DNA of 64,000 bases from assembly GCA_009823395.1 (NCBI GenBank), contig CM020508.1, positions 5,044,515-5,108,514 of the forward strand, in the 5' to 3' direction. This document shows positions 1-12,105 of the stretch, in pieces. The position numbers and the translations under genes were made by a program. Source of the stretch: Thamnaconus septentrionalis (lineage: Eukaryota > Chordata > Actinopteri > Tetraodontiformes > Monacanthidae). Position 1 is the first letter of the stretch. Each line of letters begins with the position of its first letter. The notes under the pieces are model-generated. The model made no database searches. It saw only the letters and a program-made list of their open reading frames with translations, and had not been told where the DNA came from.

Positions 1-2228
1 CTGCACGACGGTAAGACGGAGTTCTTGTGCAGGAAAGTTAAGCGAAATGTTTTTTGTGAAAGTCTCGGGTGTTGTTTCACGTTTTGCACTGTGACTTCCA
101 TTTCTTATGTACTTTTTTTTCTTTCACTGTTCTTCTTCTGGCACCGGCCCTTGTTGCTTTTCTGAACGATATAGACGATATAGAAATTGTTGCCTCCCTT
201 TAAACGTCAAGATTAATGCGTGACGCATTTGGAGAAAACAGAGGGAAAGATGTTCCTTTTTCTGTTTGTTTGTTTGTTTGCACGCTCGCACACTTTGGGG
301 TCTGTCGGCGAACCATCGGCTAATGTGGAAAATGTAACCGCGGTCATGTGATACGTGTCCCCGTGTCACTGTGAAAAACCATTGTTCCTCCACATGCGCC
401 CTGTGGAAATCTGGAGCGCAGACAAATGCCAAGAACACCTTGCAGCCGAATATTTTGAACCCAAAACAAACAAAGCATTATGTAATTCGCAGAAAAAAAG
501 GGAAAAGGAAAATGTGTTCGCGGAGGGTCTGTTGAACAGGAGCCGTCCAATAATAAACTGGTCTGCACGGCTGCCAAAAAAAAAAAATGAAATGTTGGAT
601 GGACGTTCAGAGGCGCCGCGGGATGAATTCTTTTAATGTCCCGTCCCCACAATATGTCGAGTTCTGACTTTGCCAGCGGTGTCTTTTGTTGTGACTGTTA
701 AATGGCACATGCTAGCATGCCCGCAGCTGAGACGGTGAGCGTGGCGGACAGCGTGCCTACGGCCGGCGTGGCTCTCGGGGTCAGAGGTGGGATCGAGCAA
801 CTTTGCAGCCGGTTCACCAAGTTTCCGAAGGTGAAAATTGTCCAGTAGTATTTTGTGTTTTCGACAGTCGTTCCTCAAACGGACCCCTGAAACTGGCCTT
901 CGAAAGGTTTCCGACACAGTCGACTGCATTAGTTACACATCAACAAATGGCAAATGTCATCAGCAGCACTGAAATTCTATTTTCTCTTCCTGTTTCCTCC
1001 GCTATTCATTTATTTATTTTCATCCCGAACCCGCTGGCAGCAACGTCCATCTGGGTAAAAGAAAAGAAAAAAGCTCAATGCTCCCAGAGGTTTTACTGCA
1101 GCGGTGCGCAGTCACTTCGAGCTGCGCAGCCGGAATAGGTAACCAGTGACACAACTCTGTCACATCCGTCCATCTGGCCGTTTGGGTGCTGCTGGCACTG
1201 TGTTTCGCCACCACTGTACGTCCTAAAGGGGGCGCTGTGCCCGCTCCGAGCGCACACATTTCTGAATCTCGTGCTAGCGTCCTGCCATCCCGTCACGTGC
1301 TGCCGTCTGTCCCAGTCTGTCCTGGATGGCAACTGGAGGGGCAACAAAACAAAAAAGCGTGAAGGGACAAAATAAACAGCGTCTGTCTTGACACAAGCAG
1401 GCACAGTAGTCGCGCACAGTCCCCCTCGTTGTCGTCCATGTGTGCGTTTGCAGACAAACGCGCTTGTTAGCCGGGACAAAGACGCGTCTCTGAGAGAGTC
1501 TGTCCGGCTCTATCAGCGTCAGGAAGGAAGGCCGCTGCCCGCAGAGAGGCAGACAGAGGGCTCCTCTCTGAGCCGCCCGCCACTGCACCACTCTTAACTC
1601 TGACTCTCAGACTGCTGGTGGGTTGTTTTTGTGTATCTACGTTTTTTGTTTTGTTTATTTATTTATTTGTTCTTTTGCACAGCACACGTTTGAGCGGCGC
1701 AGCCGGAAAAGCACTGTCTCGGCTACATCATGCAGGTGCTGCGAGACTTAAGGAAGCACTCAGAGCTCTGTGGCTTCGACTTCCTGGTAGACACAAACAA
1801 GAAGTGGCTCCTGCGGTCTGCCAGACTGCTTCTGCTGCGACTCCCTACTTATTAGTGACGGCAAGCGGCCTACCTTCCCTAGACTGAGGTTTTCTGTCCT
1901 TCTTGCTGCTGCGGTTTGTTCTTTTACACCGAAGTTGTCTTTTTTTGCCACTTGCGCAGCAACAAGCTGCAAGCTTGGCTTCCCAGAAGGCTCACTTTGC
2001 TTTCGGATTCGGGAGGCTTGGTTGTATGAAATCTGAGGTTCACTGCTGAAACTCCGAGAGCACCGTTCACGCTCACTGTGCATTCTTGCCTGCCCGATCT
2101 TTACACACGTGCGCGTCATTATCTCTTCCCTCAATTAAAGAGCTCGCACTTCCCCCTGGCATTCAGGTCCTCAGCATCCTCGCGCTCATCTCCTCCTTCT
2201 CCCATCACAGCCTCGGTGTGCAGCGACC
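1..2228. other. Region upstream of CRACD, no gene recognised
   Basis: No open frame here resembles a known protein, and the small frames lack splice partners. The interval should hold the 5' UTR and promoter of CRACD, because the CRACD ATG at 2229 is in a strong context (gcgaccATGG). A short frame opening at an ATG near 1731 was considered and left out. Non-coding 5' exons of CRACD could lie here, but nothing in the sequence fixes their borders. Confidence 0.5.
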
Positions 2229-5200
2229 ATGGCAACAGACGCCACAGAGACCAAGCATGACATAAATCTAGAGGTAACCGAGTCGAAAGGCCCAGGTAAA
2301 AAGAACGCAAGTCTCTCGTGAAAAGGCGTGTTGGTGTGTGCGTGTCTTAAAGAGACGGCGCATGTGCACGTGTTCCGCGCTGTCACTTTAAGAATTGCAT
2401 GCATGCGGTGGGTTTGATGTGCCGTGTCCCTTCTTTCTTATTTATTTGACTGCCTCAAACTGTCTTAGATGTCTGGACGTTAGCAAAGAGTAGATGAGTA
2501 ACAATAGCGACATGAATGTGTATGTAATGAATTATAGACATCTAAGATGGACTTTGATGGTAGGCGCAGAAACATCCTTGAGCTAATATTGTAACTATTT
2601 TTAAGACCTTACGTTTATGTTTATGGCCTTACTGTGGAACCATGTAATATAGAAAGTGGAGTGATCCCTCTAGCTTGCAGATTAGCATTTATCAACCAGC
2701 TAATTTTTTTTTTTTTTTTTTTTTTTTTTTGCCAAGAGTCAAGTTGTTCCATTTGATGAATTGCTGTCTGTCTTTCCCATCTGTTTGCTGTTTACAAAGT
2801 AGCCCTAGAATTTGAAATGGTGGCCGTGGATTGATTCCAAGCTGCTAGCTGTATAGCAGGCCACCGCGGTCAGCGCACACAGCAGCACAAAGACTGTTGG
2901 GAGGCAGCGAGCTAAGACCAGCGCGAGGTCTGAGCCGCAGCTCAGACGTCTCGGCCGCTGAAACGTGTTCTTTCTTGTTTCACGCATGAGTGTGTGAGCG
3001 TGCCCAGGGCGGTACATTATGGGCTTTGTACCAGAGCAGCGGGGAGAGCACGCTGCAGGGAATCACAATCGGCATCGCACAATAATATCAGCGGCCGCGC
3101 ACATGCAGAAAAATGACTCTAAAATCTTTGCCCCTTATGTAAACAGCGTTTTTGTAACGAAAAGGAGGGCAGAAAAGAAGACAGTGAAATCACAGCGGAA
3201 AGTTCACAATTAAAAAGGCACAATGTTAGCACACCAATTAAGACCCTCCCACGCTAAAGAGACACACCTCAGAGTTCACGGCCCCCGAGGGGGGGAAAAT
3301 TAGTCTGCTGTTTCATTTCCCGTGATGGCCCCGGTGTTGTGAGCTGCATCCGAGGCGAAATCCCACACCAGTTGCTACTTATAGCCCTGAAAGGGATACC
3401 CGGCGAGGCCTGAGCACGCCTGTCTGCACGGCGGTGTAGAGTGGCGCTCCGCCTCTGTAACCTCACCCACCAAGTTTTATCCGCGGGAGCTCATCTTTTC
3501 ATTTTCAAATCAACCATTTGTCCGTTACCTATCAAAGTCCGCCCTGTTTTTCTTTTTTATAGTTTTACGACTCCCTGGCAGAGATGAACTACAAACAATA
3601 GCGTGAACAGTTAAGTCAAGAAGCTAAAGTTCACCTGGCGTGTAATCTTCAAAAGCCGAAAAGCAGCTGGTGTGATTTATTACGTGAGTCATCATATTAG
3701 CAACACATTGGAAGTATAAAATAATCAGATTTGCTCGTGCCAGTGTGATTATCGCCACATAATAATCACAATTAAGTGCAATAAGTGTGGAAGATCAGAT
3801 AGGACACAATTGGACAAGCTGATACGTTGGGACGTGTTTGCACACTGTCATTCTTTTCATTTGCTTTTCCTTGTTTTCTCTTAACTACCCAGAGATTTTT
3901 TGTTTTTGCCATTCTGTGGGTCTCTGCAGTGCCTATTTATATGCGTTGTTTATCTTTTCGACTTCCTGTAAATGCAAGTCAGTGTAAACAAACGAGCCGA
4001 GGTTTTCCTCCCTTTCTCGTCCCTCCGCCATGAATCAAGTTCTCACCCTCAATCGATGGCATTTCATTATCTTGTCACATGTGCGCGCGGAGGTTCAACA
4101 CCACCACCACCACCACCACCACCGCTTCCAATCTGATCAGCAGCTGCAGAGGTTGATGTCGATCGTCCAATCGCATACATTTGTCGGTGTCATTTATTCA
4201 TTTTTTTTTTGGTTGTTTTTTGTTTTGCTTTGTTTATCTCCCAGCAGAGAGGAGACAACAGGGCAAATTCCAGCCTTTCAGGCGACTCTTTGGGAAGAAG
4301 AAGAAGAAGAAGAGGGAGGCCAAAGCGGAGCTTGAATCCAGTCTTTCCAGCGGGCAGGTGTGCAATGGAGTCGTGTCTGACGATGACGAGCTCAAGCAAA
4401 ATCTGAGGTAACTGGCGTTGCGTCACATATAAGGAAAATGGTCTTTGCTCTCTTTTATTACAGCCAATAAAACGCGCAGCCTCATGTCGCTGGCGTTGCC
4501 GCCAACATTATGTAAAATGAAAAATGAAAGGAGGCCCGCCGACTTGTTGCTTGCTGAAATGATTTACCGAGCGACTTCCTTGATCACTTGCGTGTCACGC
4601 GGCGACGTTGAACTTGCTTTTGCCTCCTTGCAGGGAGTTGAATCCGGTAGGATCTCGAGCTCTCTCGCACGACAGCATCTTCATCCCCGAGGAGGCCGAA
4701 CCCTGCCGAGATCACAGCATGTCGCAGGAGAACGTCTCGGACAAAGTCAGGAATCTGCAGGTGAGCCTCGTGTCTGCACTCACTGGCTGGTTGGCCGACT
4801 GGCTGTGCTGGCTGACTTGTGCTCCTACATTTATTCATGAATGCATGAATGTAGGAGGAGTTCATTCATTCAGTCGTGAACCAATGAAATAATTTTTCTT
4901 TATTCTGAGCAGAAGCAGATAGCACAAGGTATTAAGTTTGGCCAAAGACCTCCTTCGCTGAGGAAAAGTGAAGAAGATGAGGGAAGTTCGGATGAGGAGG
5001 AGGTCCCGCGGAGTCCCATGAAGGTGTTGGCCCAGGTTGAAGCTGAACCAGCAGACACAGAGCCCAAGGTAAAAGCAGAACTTTATTTTATTTTTTTTTA
5101 GCTTTTAAGCAGAGTTCTTACCTGGCATGTTATAAATGGAACATTTGCTAAATGGTCTGGATGGACGTAAGAGTCTTGGAAGACACTTGGAAAAGAGGAC

Positions 5201-7848
5201 TGAAGATAGTAACAGCCAAGAGCATAAAAGCTCCATGTGGCCTTTAAACCTGAAAGTGTCTCCTGTCTGGACACTGCACTGTCACCACATTCAGCACCAT
5301 CCGCTTCCTCTGTTTATGGTTTTAATGTTGTACACAACAGCACTTGTTTTATGTCTGCATGGTGAATGGCAGTGAGGAAGGAGGGCTCGTGTTGATGACA
5401 AAAACAATGTCTGCCCCCTGACTCGACTCGGTTTGTCGGGCACTAAGACGCTGTGTTGTCGCAAAATATGAAAGCAGGTCCCGCCGCCGCAGCAAGCCAA
5501 AGCACACGGTACCCCGGTGAAGTCGCCCCGGTCCAGACGTGTTCTTCCACCCGCCGGCACCATCGAGTCCATCAACCTGGACGCGGTCCCGCAGTCTGGC
5601 CCTCGACTGGACAACACGGCCGCCAAGCACAAACTGTCAGTCAAGCCCAAGAACCAGCGGATCGCACGCAAACACCGGCGGTACACGCAGGTGAGCCAAA
5701 ATAAAAGTTACTTCACATGTATTTAGAGGTCATAAGTTTGGGAAATGACCACATTCCACATTTCCAGGACCTCCAGGAGATTTCTATTCCCGATGCGGTG
5801 CAAGAAGACCTGGCGGCCGCCGGCCCCTCCTCGTACGTGCAGCGCAGAGCGTCGGCCGACTCCCTGGAAACCCTGCGGAAGCAGCGGCTGGAGGAGGAGG
5901 AGCGGTGCAAAGCCAGGAGGAAGATGGAGCTGGAGGAGCAGCGGCTGAGGCAGGAGCAGGAGGAGAGGAGGAGGAGGGCAGCGGAGGAGCTGCGGCTGCG
6001 TGAACTGGAGGAGCAGAGGGAGCGAAAGCAGAGGGAGGAGGCGGAGAGGAGGAGGAGGGAGGAGGAGGAGAGGAGGCGGCAGGAGGAGGAAGAGAGAATG
6101 CAGCGGCAGGAGGAGGAGGAGAGGCGGAGGCGCAGGGAGGAGGAGGAGGAGCAGGAGCGCAGAAAACAGGAGGAGGAGGCGAGGAAAAGACTGGAGGAGC
6201 AGAGACAGAGAGAGGAGGAGGAAAGACGAAAGAGGGAGGAGGAGGAAGAACGAGTCCGAAAGCAGCTGGAGCTCGATGCTGCGAGGAAGGAAGCAAAGGG
6301 AGGAAGAGGAGGAACAGAAGAAAAAGGAGGAGGCAGAGGAGAGGGTGCGGAGACAGGAGGAGGAGGAACAGAGGAGGCTGCGTCAGGCTGAAAGCTCCGA
6401 CGCCCAGGAGGCCAAGAGGAGGGCGGAGGAGCTGCGCTGGAGGGAGATGGAGGAGAGGCAGCGGCCGTTTTCTTTCAAAGTCTCCTCTGGAGAGAAGCAG
6501 ATTCTCTTCCAGAAGGTCAATCTATCGCCAGTCACGCCAGCTGCCGGCCACCAGGGCGGCGCTGTGGGCGAGCCGCAGCGGGACACGCCGCCAGGGCCTC
6601 GTCGTCCTCGGACGGTCCGGACTCACCCAACCTGCCAACGTCTCCCTACGTCCCGCACACAGCCATCCTGGTGACGGGCGCCCAGCTGTGTGGCACCGCC
6701 GTCGACTTGGACCAGATCAAGGACACGGCCTGCAAGTCGCTGCTGGGCCTGGGGGACGACCGGAGGGCGTCGGGAACGCCCACCAAGAGCAAAACCTCGC
6801 CAGAGCGCAAGTCGGCAAAAACCAAGTCCCTCAACGAGGCCTCGCAGTCCTCGCCGGACCAGTCGGGCGCGGGCGTGCTGGCCGAGTGGGCCAGCATCCG
6901 CTCCAAGATCTTCAAGGGGGTGGAGGACGGCAAGTACGACGAGTACCCGGACCAGGGCAGGAGCCAGGCTCCGCCCGGCGGGGAGGAGCTGCCGGCGTCG
7001 GCGTTCGCCCACACCAACCTCAGGAAGACCATGTCGGCCAGCGCCAAGTTCTCCATCACGCCCGCCAAGAAGAAGTTCGGCGACTCCAACAGGAACTCCG
7101 AGGTGTTCGGGGGAGACGAGGCGGAGGCCAGGGAGGAGGCCCCTCGGTCGGACAGCCCCGGCGGGGCGGCCTCCTCGCCGGGCAGCAGACCCCAGAGCCG
7201 GGCCGGCAAGACAGTCCGCATCGCGGAGCGAGGCTCGGAGGAGTGCATGTTTGCCAAGGACCTGCCGTCCTTCCTGGTGCCGCGGCCGGATGCTCTGGAG
7301 CTGAAGGGCCGGGCTCACAGCGAGTCGGCGGTGGGCGATGGCGGCGGCGAGAGGGGCGAGAACCGCGGCGGCGAGGATCAGCCCTCGCCCTTCGGCATCA
7401 AGCTGCGGAGGACCAACTACTCGCTCCGCTTCCACAGCGAGCAGTCGACCGAGAAGAGGAAGAAGCGCTACAGCGCCGGCGACAGCTTCGACGGCGTCCC
7501 CTCGCCCCTCACCCCCATGGAGCCCGGGGATGGCGACGCCTCCTCCGTCTTCTCCGACCGATCGTCACCCGTCTCCCCGCAGAACGAGGGTGCGGTTGGC
7601 AGGTACGTGCACGCCACCGCCGCTGCCGCGTCCCCGGCGACGCCTCGCAGCAAGGCGGCAGCGAAGCCTTCCAGCCCCGAGATGGAGAAGTCGCCTCACA
7701 AGCCGTCGCCGTACCGAAGGCCCGGCGCGTCCCCCAAACTGGCCGGGGCCGGGGGAGGGGCGGGGCCGACTCCGCCCCCATCTCCGCTGCCCAAGGCGGC
7801 GCTCGGCTCTCAAGGCGACAGGACGGCAGCCGCAGAGTCGTCCGGCCT

Positions 7849-7881
<33 letters not shown>

Positions 7882-9667
7882 CTGCCACCACCAGGCCGGC
7901 CGCGGCTCCGAAGAGCCCTCGACATGCGGACACTCGCATGCCCAGGTGGAAGAGGAGCCCAAGGAGAAGAGGTCCTTCTTCCCCTCCATCAACATCCCCT
8001 GGAGAGAGAAGGCGGACCGGAAGACAGAGCTCATGAGGAGAGGTGGGTCCGCTGGCTGCGTTGGCCTTCTGAAGAAGCTCAATAGCTGTTGAGAAGGAGT
8101 TCCAAGTCAAGATAGTCATTCAAACTGGTGGTCCTAAAAAATTTGGCCAATCAAGTGCCACAAGATTGAATTTATTATTCAGAAGTATTATTGAGAAGAA
8201 CGTCATCAGTTAAAAGGGGGAAAAAACCTTTAATAGACTAATGTCCTAGATTTTGTGGCACCTTATTGGCTGTGACTGTTTTTCAAAACGACTTGTGGTT
8301 GGAAAATAGGTAAATCAAAAGGACAAATCAGGTGCTGCAAGATTTACTTTATTATTTAGAAGTATATTGTTTTTTTGTTGTTTTTTTTGCTTTCTTGTTT
8401 ATTAGGCTCTGACGTAATAGGACAGCTGGGTCAGCTTTTTGGTTGACTTGGTAGCAACCCAAATGTGGTTTGCGTCATTATATTCATGCTTCATTATGCT
8501 CTATTAAAATGCCACTGCCACATCCCCTCTTACCCCCATTTACACTTAAATGCAATGCAGATATGCAGAAAAATGCCCCGACTGCGTTTAAATGGATGTG
8601 TTTGTTTTGTTTTTTTTGTTTTTTTTAATCCCTGCAGAAAAACCTTCACTGCAAAGCCGACACTCACTGGACAGTTCCAGGGTCCAGGATAAGGAGGCGG
8701 GGCCCTTGTGGATCACGCTGGCCCTGCAGAAGCAGAAGGGCTTCAGGGAGCAGCAGCAGAACCGGGAGGAGCGTCGCAGCCTGAGGGAGACCAAGCTGGC
8801 GGAGAAGCATGCTCGAGACAGAGAAAGCGTAATTATCCTCAACCCAGACTCTCTCTCTGACATGGCTTTTGCACGTCTTCCACGGCCCTCCCTCCTGTCA
8901 CGTAACAAACACCGTCCCTTCGTGCAGGTTACACAACCGAGCCCCACGGACGGTAAAGAAAGTGGCAGCGCCAGTCCCTCCTCCAAACCTCAGACCCCAG
9001 AGGAGCCCAAGAGGCCCGACAGCCTGCTGGGACGGTTCGAGCGCAGAGAGCACCTGAAGAAGGCCAACACCTTGCCCAGCTCTGTCACTGGTAAGATCCT
9101 GCACTAGCATAGAAATGTGTTGGAGCAAGAAGAATGAAACATCAAGTGTCGACCACGTGAAAAATTAAGAATGAAACTAATATAAATCACTTTTTTATAT
9201 AATATATTTAATATTATTTGTCTTTTAAGAAATGTCAGCATTTCATTCAATTCTTGCTTTGGCATAATCTAAATATCTCTGCTACTATTTTCCAATAAAC
9301 ATTCATTCTGGTTAATTGAGAACTTATTTATCTAATTTTAAATTTATGGCGATCCAGGGACACAGAAAAAAATGTTTTCTTGCCTATGTTTGAAAAGTAT
9401 TTTGCTTGATGAACTGTGTTCAATGATACTGGGTATCATTAACATGGTAGAAATAATCATCTCGAACCATTTGTAACACACTTCCTCTCCCCGTTTGTTC
9501 CCCCAGTGGAGATCGCAGACTCCACGCCGTCGCCCCCTTCAGTCAAGGAGGTGTCAAAGCGCTTCCCCGCCAGTGACTCTCAGCAGGTTTCCACGGAGCC
9601 CGCCTGGCTGGCCCTGGCTAAGAGAAAGGCCAAGGCCTGGAGTGACTGTCCGCAGATTATCAAATAA
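2229..9667 (+). CDS. cracd: CRACD (KIAA1211), capping protein-inhibiting regulator of actin dynamics
   Basis: CRACD binds and inhibits capping protein and so favours actin polymerisation in epithelial cells. Exons: 2229-2295, 4245-4407, 4634-4760, 4913-5068, 5478-5690, 5768-8042, 8638-8828, 8928-9090, 9507-9667; all junctions are GT/AG and phases agree. Net length is about 1171 aa. Conserved landmarks in order: a basic FGKKKKKK patch, ALSHDSIFIPEE, PPAGTIESINLDAV, a long Glu/Arg coiled coil (about 5880-6470), FSFKVSSGEKQILF, AILVTGAQLCG, PFGIKLRRTNYSLRF, LWITLALQKQKGFREQQ, KANTLPSSVT and the family C-terminus AWSDCPQIIK. Two opposite one-base shifts interrupt exon 6 (about 6285 and 6545-6600). 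Synteny with AASDH favours CRACD over its paralogue CRACDL. AASDH follows tail-to-tail. The interval 8829-8927 could be kept as coding sequence. Confidence 0.9.
2296..4244 (+). other. CRACD intron 1
   Basis: An intron of about 1.9 kb between cag|gtaaaa and cccag|CAGAG. It holds a 27-base poly-T run (2704-2730) and a short CAC trinucleotide tract (about 4099-4123) that would read as polyhistidine but is not in an exon. No conserved coding signal seen. Confidence 0.6.
5880..6475 (+). other. Glu/Arg-rich coiled-coil segment of CRACD exon 6
   Basis: Highly purine-biased sequence encodes long runs of Glu, Arg, Lys and Gln in heptad-like order, as in the central part of mammalian CRACD. The low complexity makes it prone to indels and assembly error. 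The reading frame shifts by one base near 6285 inside it. The opposite strand carries long Pro/Ala-rich open frames that are a by-product of this composition. Confidence 0.8.
7850..7879 (+). repeat. (CAG)10 tract encoding polyglutamine in CRACD
   Basis: Ten uninterrupted CAG codons follow a CTG codon and precede CAC TGC CAC CAC, giving ten Gln then a His-rich tail. It lies in the poorly conserved Pro/Ser-rich part of CRACD exon 6. Confidence 0.9.
8147..8371. repeat. Three-copy motif in CRACD intron 6
   Basis: A block of about 48 bp starting CCAATCAAGTGCCACAAGAT (8147-8193) recurs in direct orientation at 8324-8371 with about 80% identity. Its first 20 bases recur inverted at about 8249-8271 (GTGGCACCTTATTGGC). 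The arrangement resembles a small foldback or MITE remnant. Family not recognised. Confidence 0.55.
9128..9305. repeat. Dispersed AT-rich repeat, copy 1
   Basis: This stretch of the last CRACD intron contains AAGTGTCGACCAC followed by AT-rich sequence with blocks GCATTTCATTCAATTCTTG and AATCTAAATATCTC. The same blocks in the same order occur at about 12806-12975 in an AASDH intron. No coding potential; family not recognised. Confidence 0.6.
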
Positions 9668-9789
9668 CAGCCCGCCCCTGTTTTTCCCATCAGGCACTGC
9701 ACACCGTCCCTGGGCGGTCCAGCAGCTCTGGAGCAATCACCTGCCCCTCCCCTCATCTAAACTCACCTCTCTGACTGTGATGTAACTCC

Positions 9790-9792
<3 letters not shown>

Positions 9793-9830
<38 letters not shown>
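9793..9830. repeat. (CA)n microsatellite
   Basis: Nineteen CA units in the presumed CRACD 3' UTR. Confidence 0.95.
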
Positions 9831-9832
<2 letters not shown>

Positions 9833-11320
9833 CTGGTACTATAAACATGTTAAAGTGTGTTACCCTCTCAACTGCTCTGATGCAAATGCACTAACGTATG
9901 TAAACAGTTGCTGCCCGCATGCACATAACGTATGCAAAACACACTTACTGCATAGTCCCCACAACGACACATGACCAACAGCAGCCAATCACAGCCATAG
10001 CTGGCCAGCAATTTTTTTCTTCTTCTTCTTTTTCTTACAATTTGTTTTCTAGCCAACCGTGTCACCGTGGTTGTAAATATTTAGTTTGCCCAACACAGAA
10101 ACGAACAAGTCGCTCTGCATGACAGGGGTAGTCCACCTGAAATTAAAATTTCAGATATTTACTTCTTATCCTTATGCTGATGTCTCTGGTGGCATTATTT
10201 TTTAGTCCATGTAACCGTACTGAAATTTTTACCGAAGGGTAGAAAACTGCCTATTTGGATGCCGTTCATTTGGGGTGAATTCTCTCTTTATAAGCAGCAA
10301 AGCTCTGACAGATGGCAGTGTTTGAATTGTGCTCCAAGGGCTACCAGGAACAATAACTTCACTCCCTTCACCTGCTTCTGGACGGCAGATGGTGGCGCTA
10401 CAGTTCTCCGCTCTGGCTGTTACCTGTTTTTTTTCTTGTTTTGTTTTGGGGGTTTTTTGCACAGTAAATTTGACCTCGTTAAAACAAAATGTCACGTGTC
10501 CTCTGAGCCTTGTTCATTACCTGATTAAGGCGGGGAAAAGACACCCCTTTAAAACAGAAAGACAAAACGAAACAACAGCACTCTCTGCATTAACAATCGT
10601 GTCCGGTTCGACTGTGACGGCTTTCCCGCGAGGCTCCCACGCTTCCTTTTCTGAACTGCACTCTTCCATCTGCTGCCGCCCGACTGCACCTGGACACAGC
10701 AGTTAAACCCGCAGGTAACACAGTCACGGACTGCACGCTGCTCTCATAACCAGCCGCGAAGGGGCGCTGATAGAGACAAGACGACGTCTGCTCGCGGCAG
10801 CACACTTTTTTTTTTCTTTTTTTTTTATAGCCGTCCCCTCCTCCCCGTCACACACTCGTGTCTGTGGTCATTCGCCGTCACTTCCTTGTAAATGTTACTC
10901 GGTCTCACATGATGACGTAAGGCTCTCCTGTAAACAAAACAAAACAAAAAATAGAAAGAAAGAAAGAGGAAAGAAACCCTCCTGCCTGTCACTCAATGAT
11001 CTGTATGTATGTATGTATGTAAGTAGTGTACGGACCGGGAGGAATCGCTTTTTTTTGTTTTTGTTTTCAGTTTCTAACATCGGCCGTGCACAATAGTGTC
11101 GTGTACGCAGTGTTAAATGTGATGAGGAAAAAAAATGTTTGGTATTATTTGCACTTTTTTGTCCCACTTAGAGATATTCATGAGAAAAAAAAAAGTTCTT
11201 AAAGAGGTGCAAAATGGTATGAAAAATGTAAAAAATTAAATACTGATGTCTGAACTGAGAGAAACTGCTGGAGTCGTTTTTTTTTCTCCTGAAATATACA
11301 ATTTATTTGAAGCTATTTAC

Positions 11321-11506
11321 ACTCATTCATTTTTTTGTACCCGTTTCCTTCCGGGTTGCGGGGTCTGCTGGAGCCAATCCCAGCTGTCAATCACCCCGGA
11401 CAAGTCTCTCTCACACTTTAGAGTTTCCAACTTTGCTCACATGCATGTTTTTGGACTGTGGGAGGAAGCTGGAACAGCCTGCGAGAACCTTCTTGCTGTG
11501 AGGCGC
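11321..11506 (+). repeat. Truncated L2-like dispersed repeat
   Basis: Contains GGGTCTGCTGGAGCC, CCCGGACAAGT, CACTTTAGAGTTTCC, TTTTTGGACTGTGGGAGGAA and CCTTCTTGCTGTGAGGCG. These are blocks of a very common teleost interspersed repeat that I associate with LINE (L2/Maui-like) tails. A longer copy lies at 59488-59848. The family name is from memory. Confidence 0.6.
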
Positions 11507-11537
11507 CCTCATCTTATTTATTTAAAAAACCCATCTG

Positions 11538-11547
11538 TTTATTTATT
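11538..11547 (-). terminator. Overlapping AATAAA signals across the AASDH stop codon
   Basis: On the minus strand the last codons read AAT AAA TAA A, so one AATAAA (11547-11542) codes for Asn-Lys and a second (11543-11538) spans the stop. A third lies at 11522-11517. Any could serve as the AASDH polyadenylation signal. The first would leave almost no 3' UTR. Confidence 0.45.
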
Positions 11548-12055
11548 CTTCATCTTTCCCTTATCAGTCAGCTCCAAACAGTAAACATAGTCATTGCGGC
11601 AGCCGATGACGAGCGAGCGGTCCCACACCACCGGGGACGAGAACAGCTCCCCCGCCAGAGTGACCGAGGCCAGCGCCCGTCCGTCACTGCCGTCCACGAT
11701 CCACAGTGAGCCGTCCGTCGAGGCCGCGGCCACCAGAAGTCCCGTCCCGCCCACGGCCGAGGCGTCGAAGGTGCACGGACTGGAGTAGACCTTCCCCGAC
11801 GTCTGGAACGTCCACGCCGGGGAGCCGTCGGCCACGTTGAGGCAGTACAGGCGGCCGTCGTGTGACCCGCACAGGACGGAGCGCCAGTCCGGAGTGACGC
11901 ACGGGGAGGAGAAGACGGGTCCCTCTGTTAAGAACTGCCACAACTGCAGGGAGACACCACGGCCAGTATATAAGACCTGCTTCTACACCAAAATGAACTG
12001 GGTGCAACTGGAACTGGTCGAATTCTCCTTACGCAAATTTTTCCTTTTTAATTCT

Positions 12056-12105
<50 letters not shown>

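Larger units (their letters stand above)
9668..11538. other. Convergent 3' region of CRACD and AASDH
   Basis: The 1.87 kb between the two stop codons should hold both 3' UTRs. It contains a (CA)19 tract (9793-9830), several T/A runs and a decayed interspersed repeat at 11321-11506 beside the AASDH stop. No further gene seen. Confidence 0.55.

Noticed and set aside
1731..1860. Short frame starting MQVLRDLRKHSELCGFDFL
   Set aside because: About 40 codons, no homology I recognise and no splice context linking it to CRACD.
4099..4123. Polyhistidine-like tract
   Set aside because: It is a CAC microsatellite inside CRACD intron 1, not in an exon.
5784..6296. Long minus-strand Pro/Ala-rich open frame opposite CRACD exon 6
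   Set aside because: It is the complement of the Glu/Arg-rich coiled coil, where purine bias removes stops. No splice partners or homology; the plus strand matches CRACD.
6280..6600. CRACD as a pseudogene or programmed ribosomal frameshifting
   Set aside because: All splice sites and the conserved C-terminus are intact, the shifts cancel, and similar single-base gaps occur in AASDH and OSBPL1A. Sequence error is simpler.
6623..7435. 270-codon minus-strand frame opposite CRACD exon 6
   Set aside because: GC-rich shadow of the conserved CRACD frame with no recognisable domain.
6688..8085. Second long plus-strand frame in CRACD exon 6 (465 codons)
   Set aside because: Out of frame with the conserved blocks AILVTGAQLCG, FGIKLRRTNYSLRF and the exon 7 junction.
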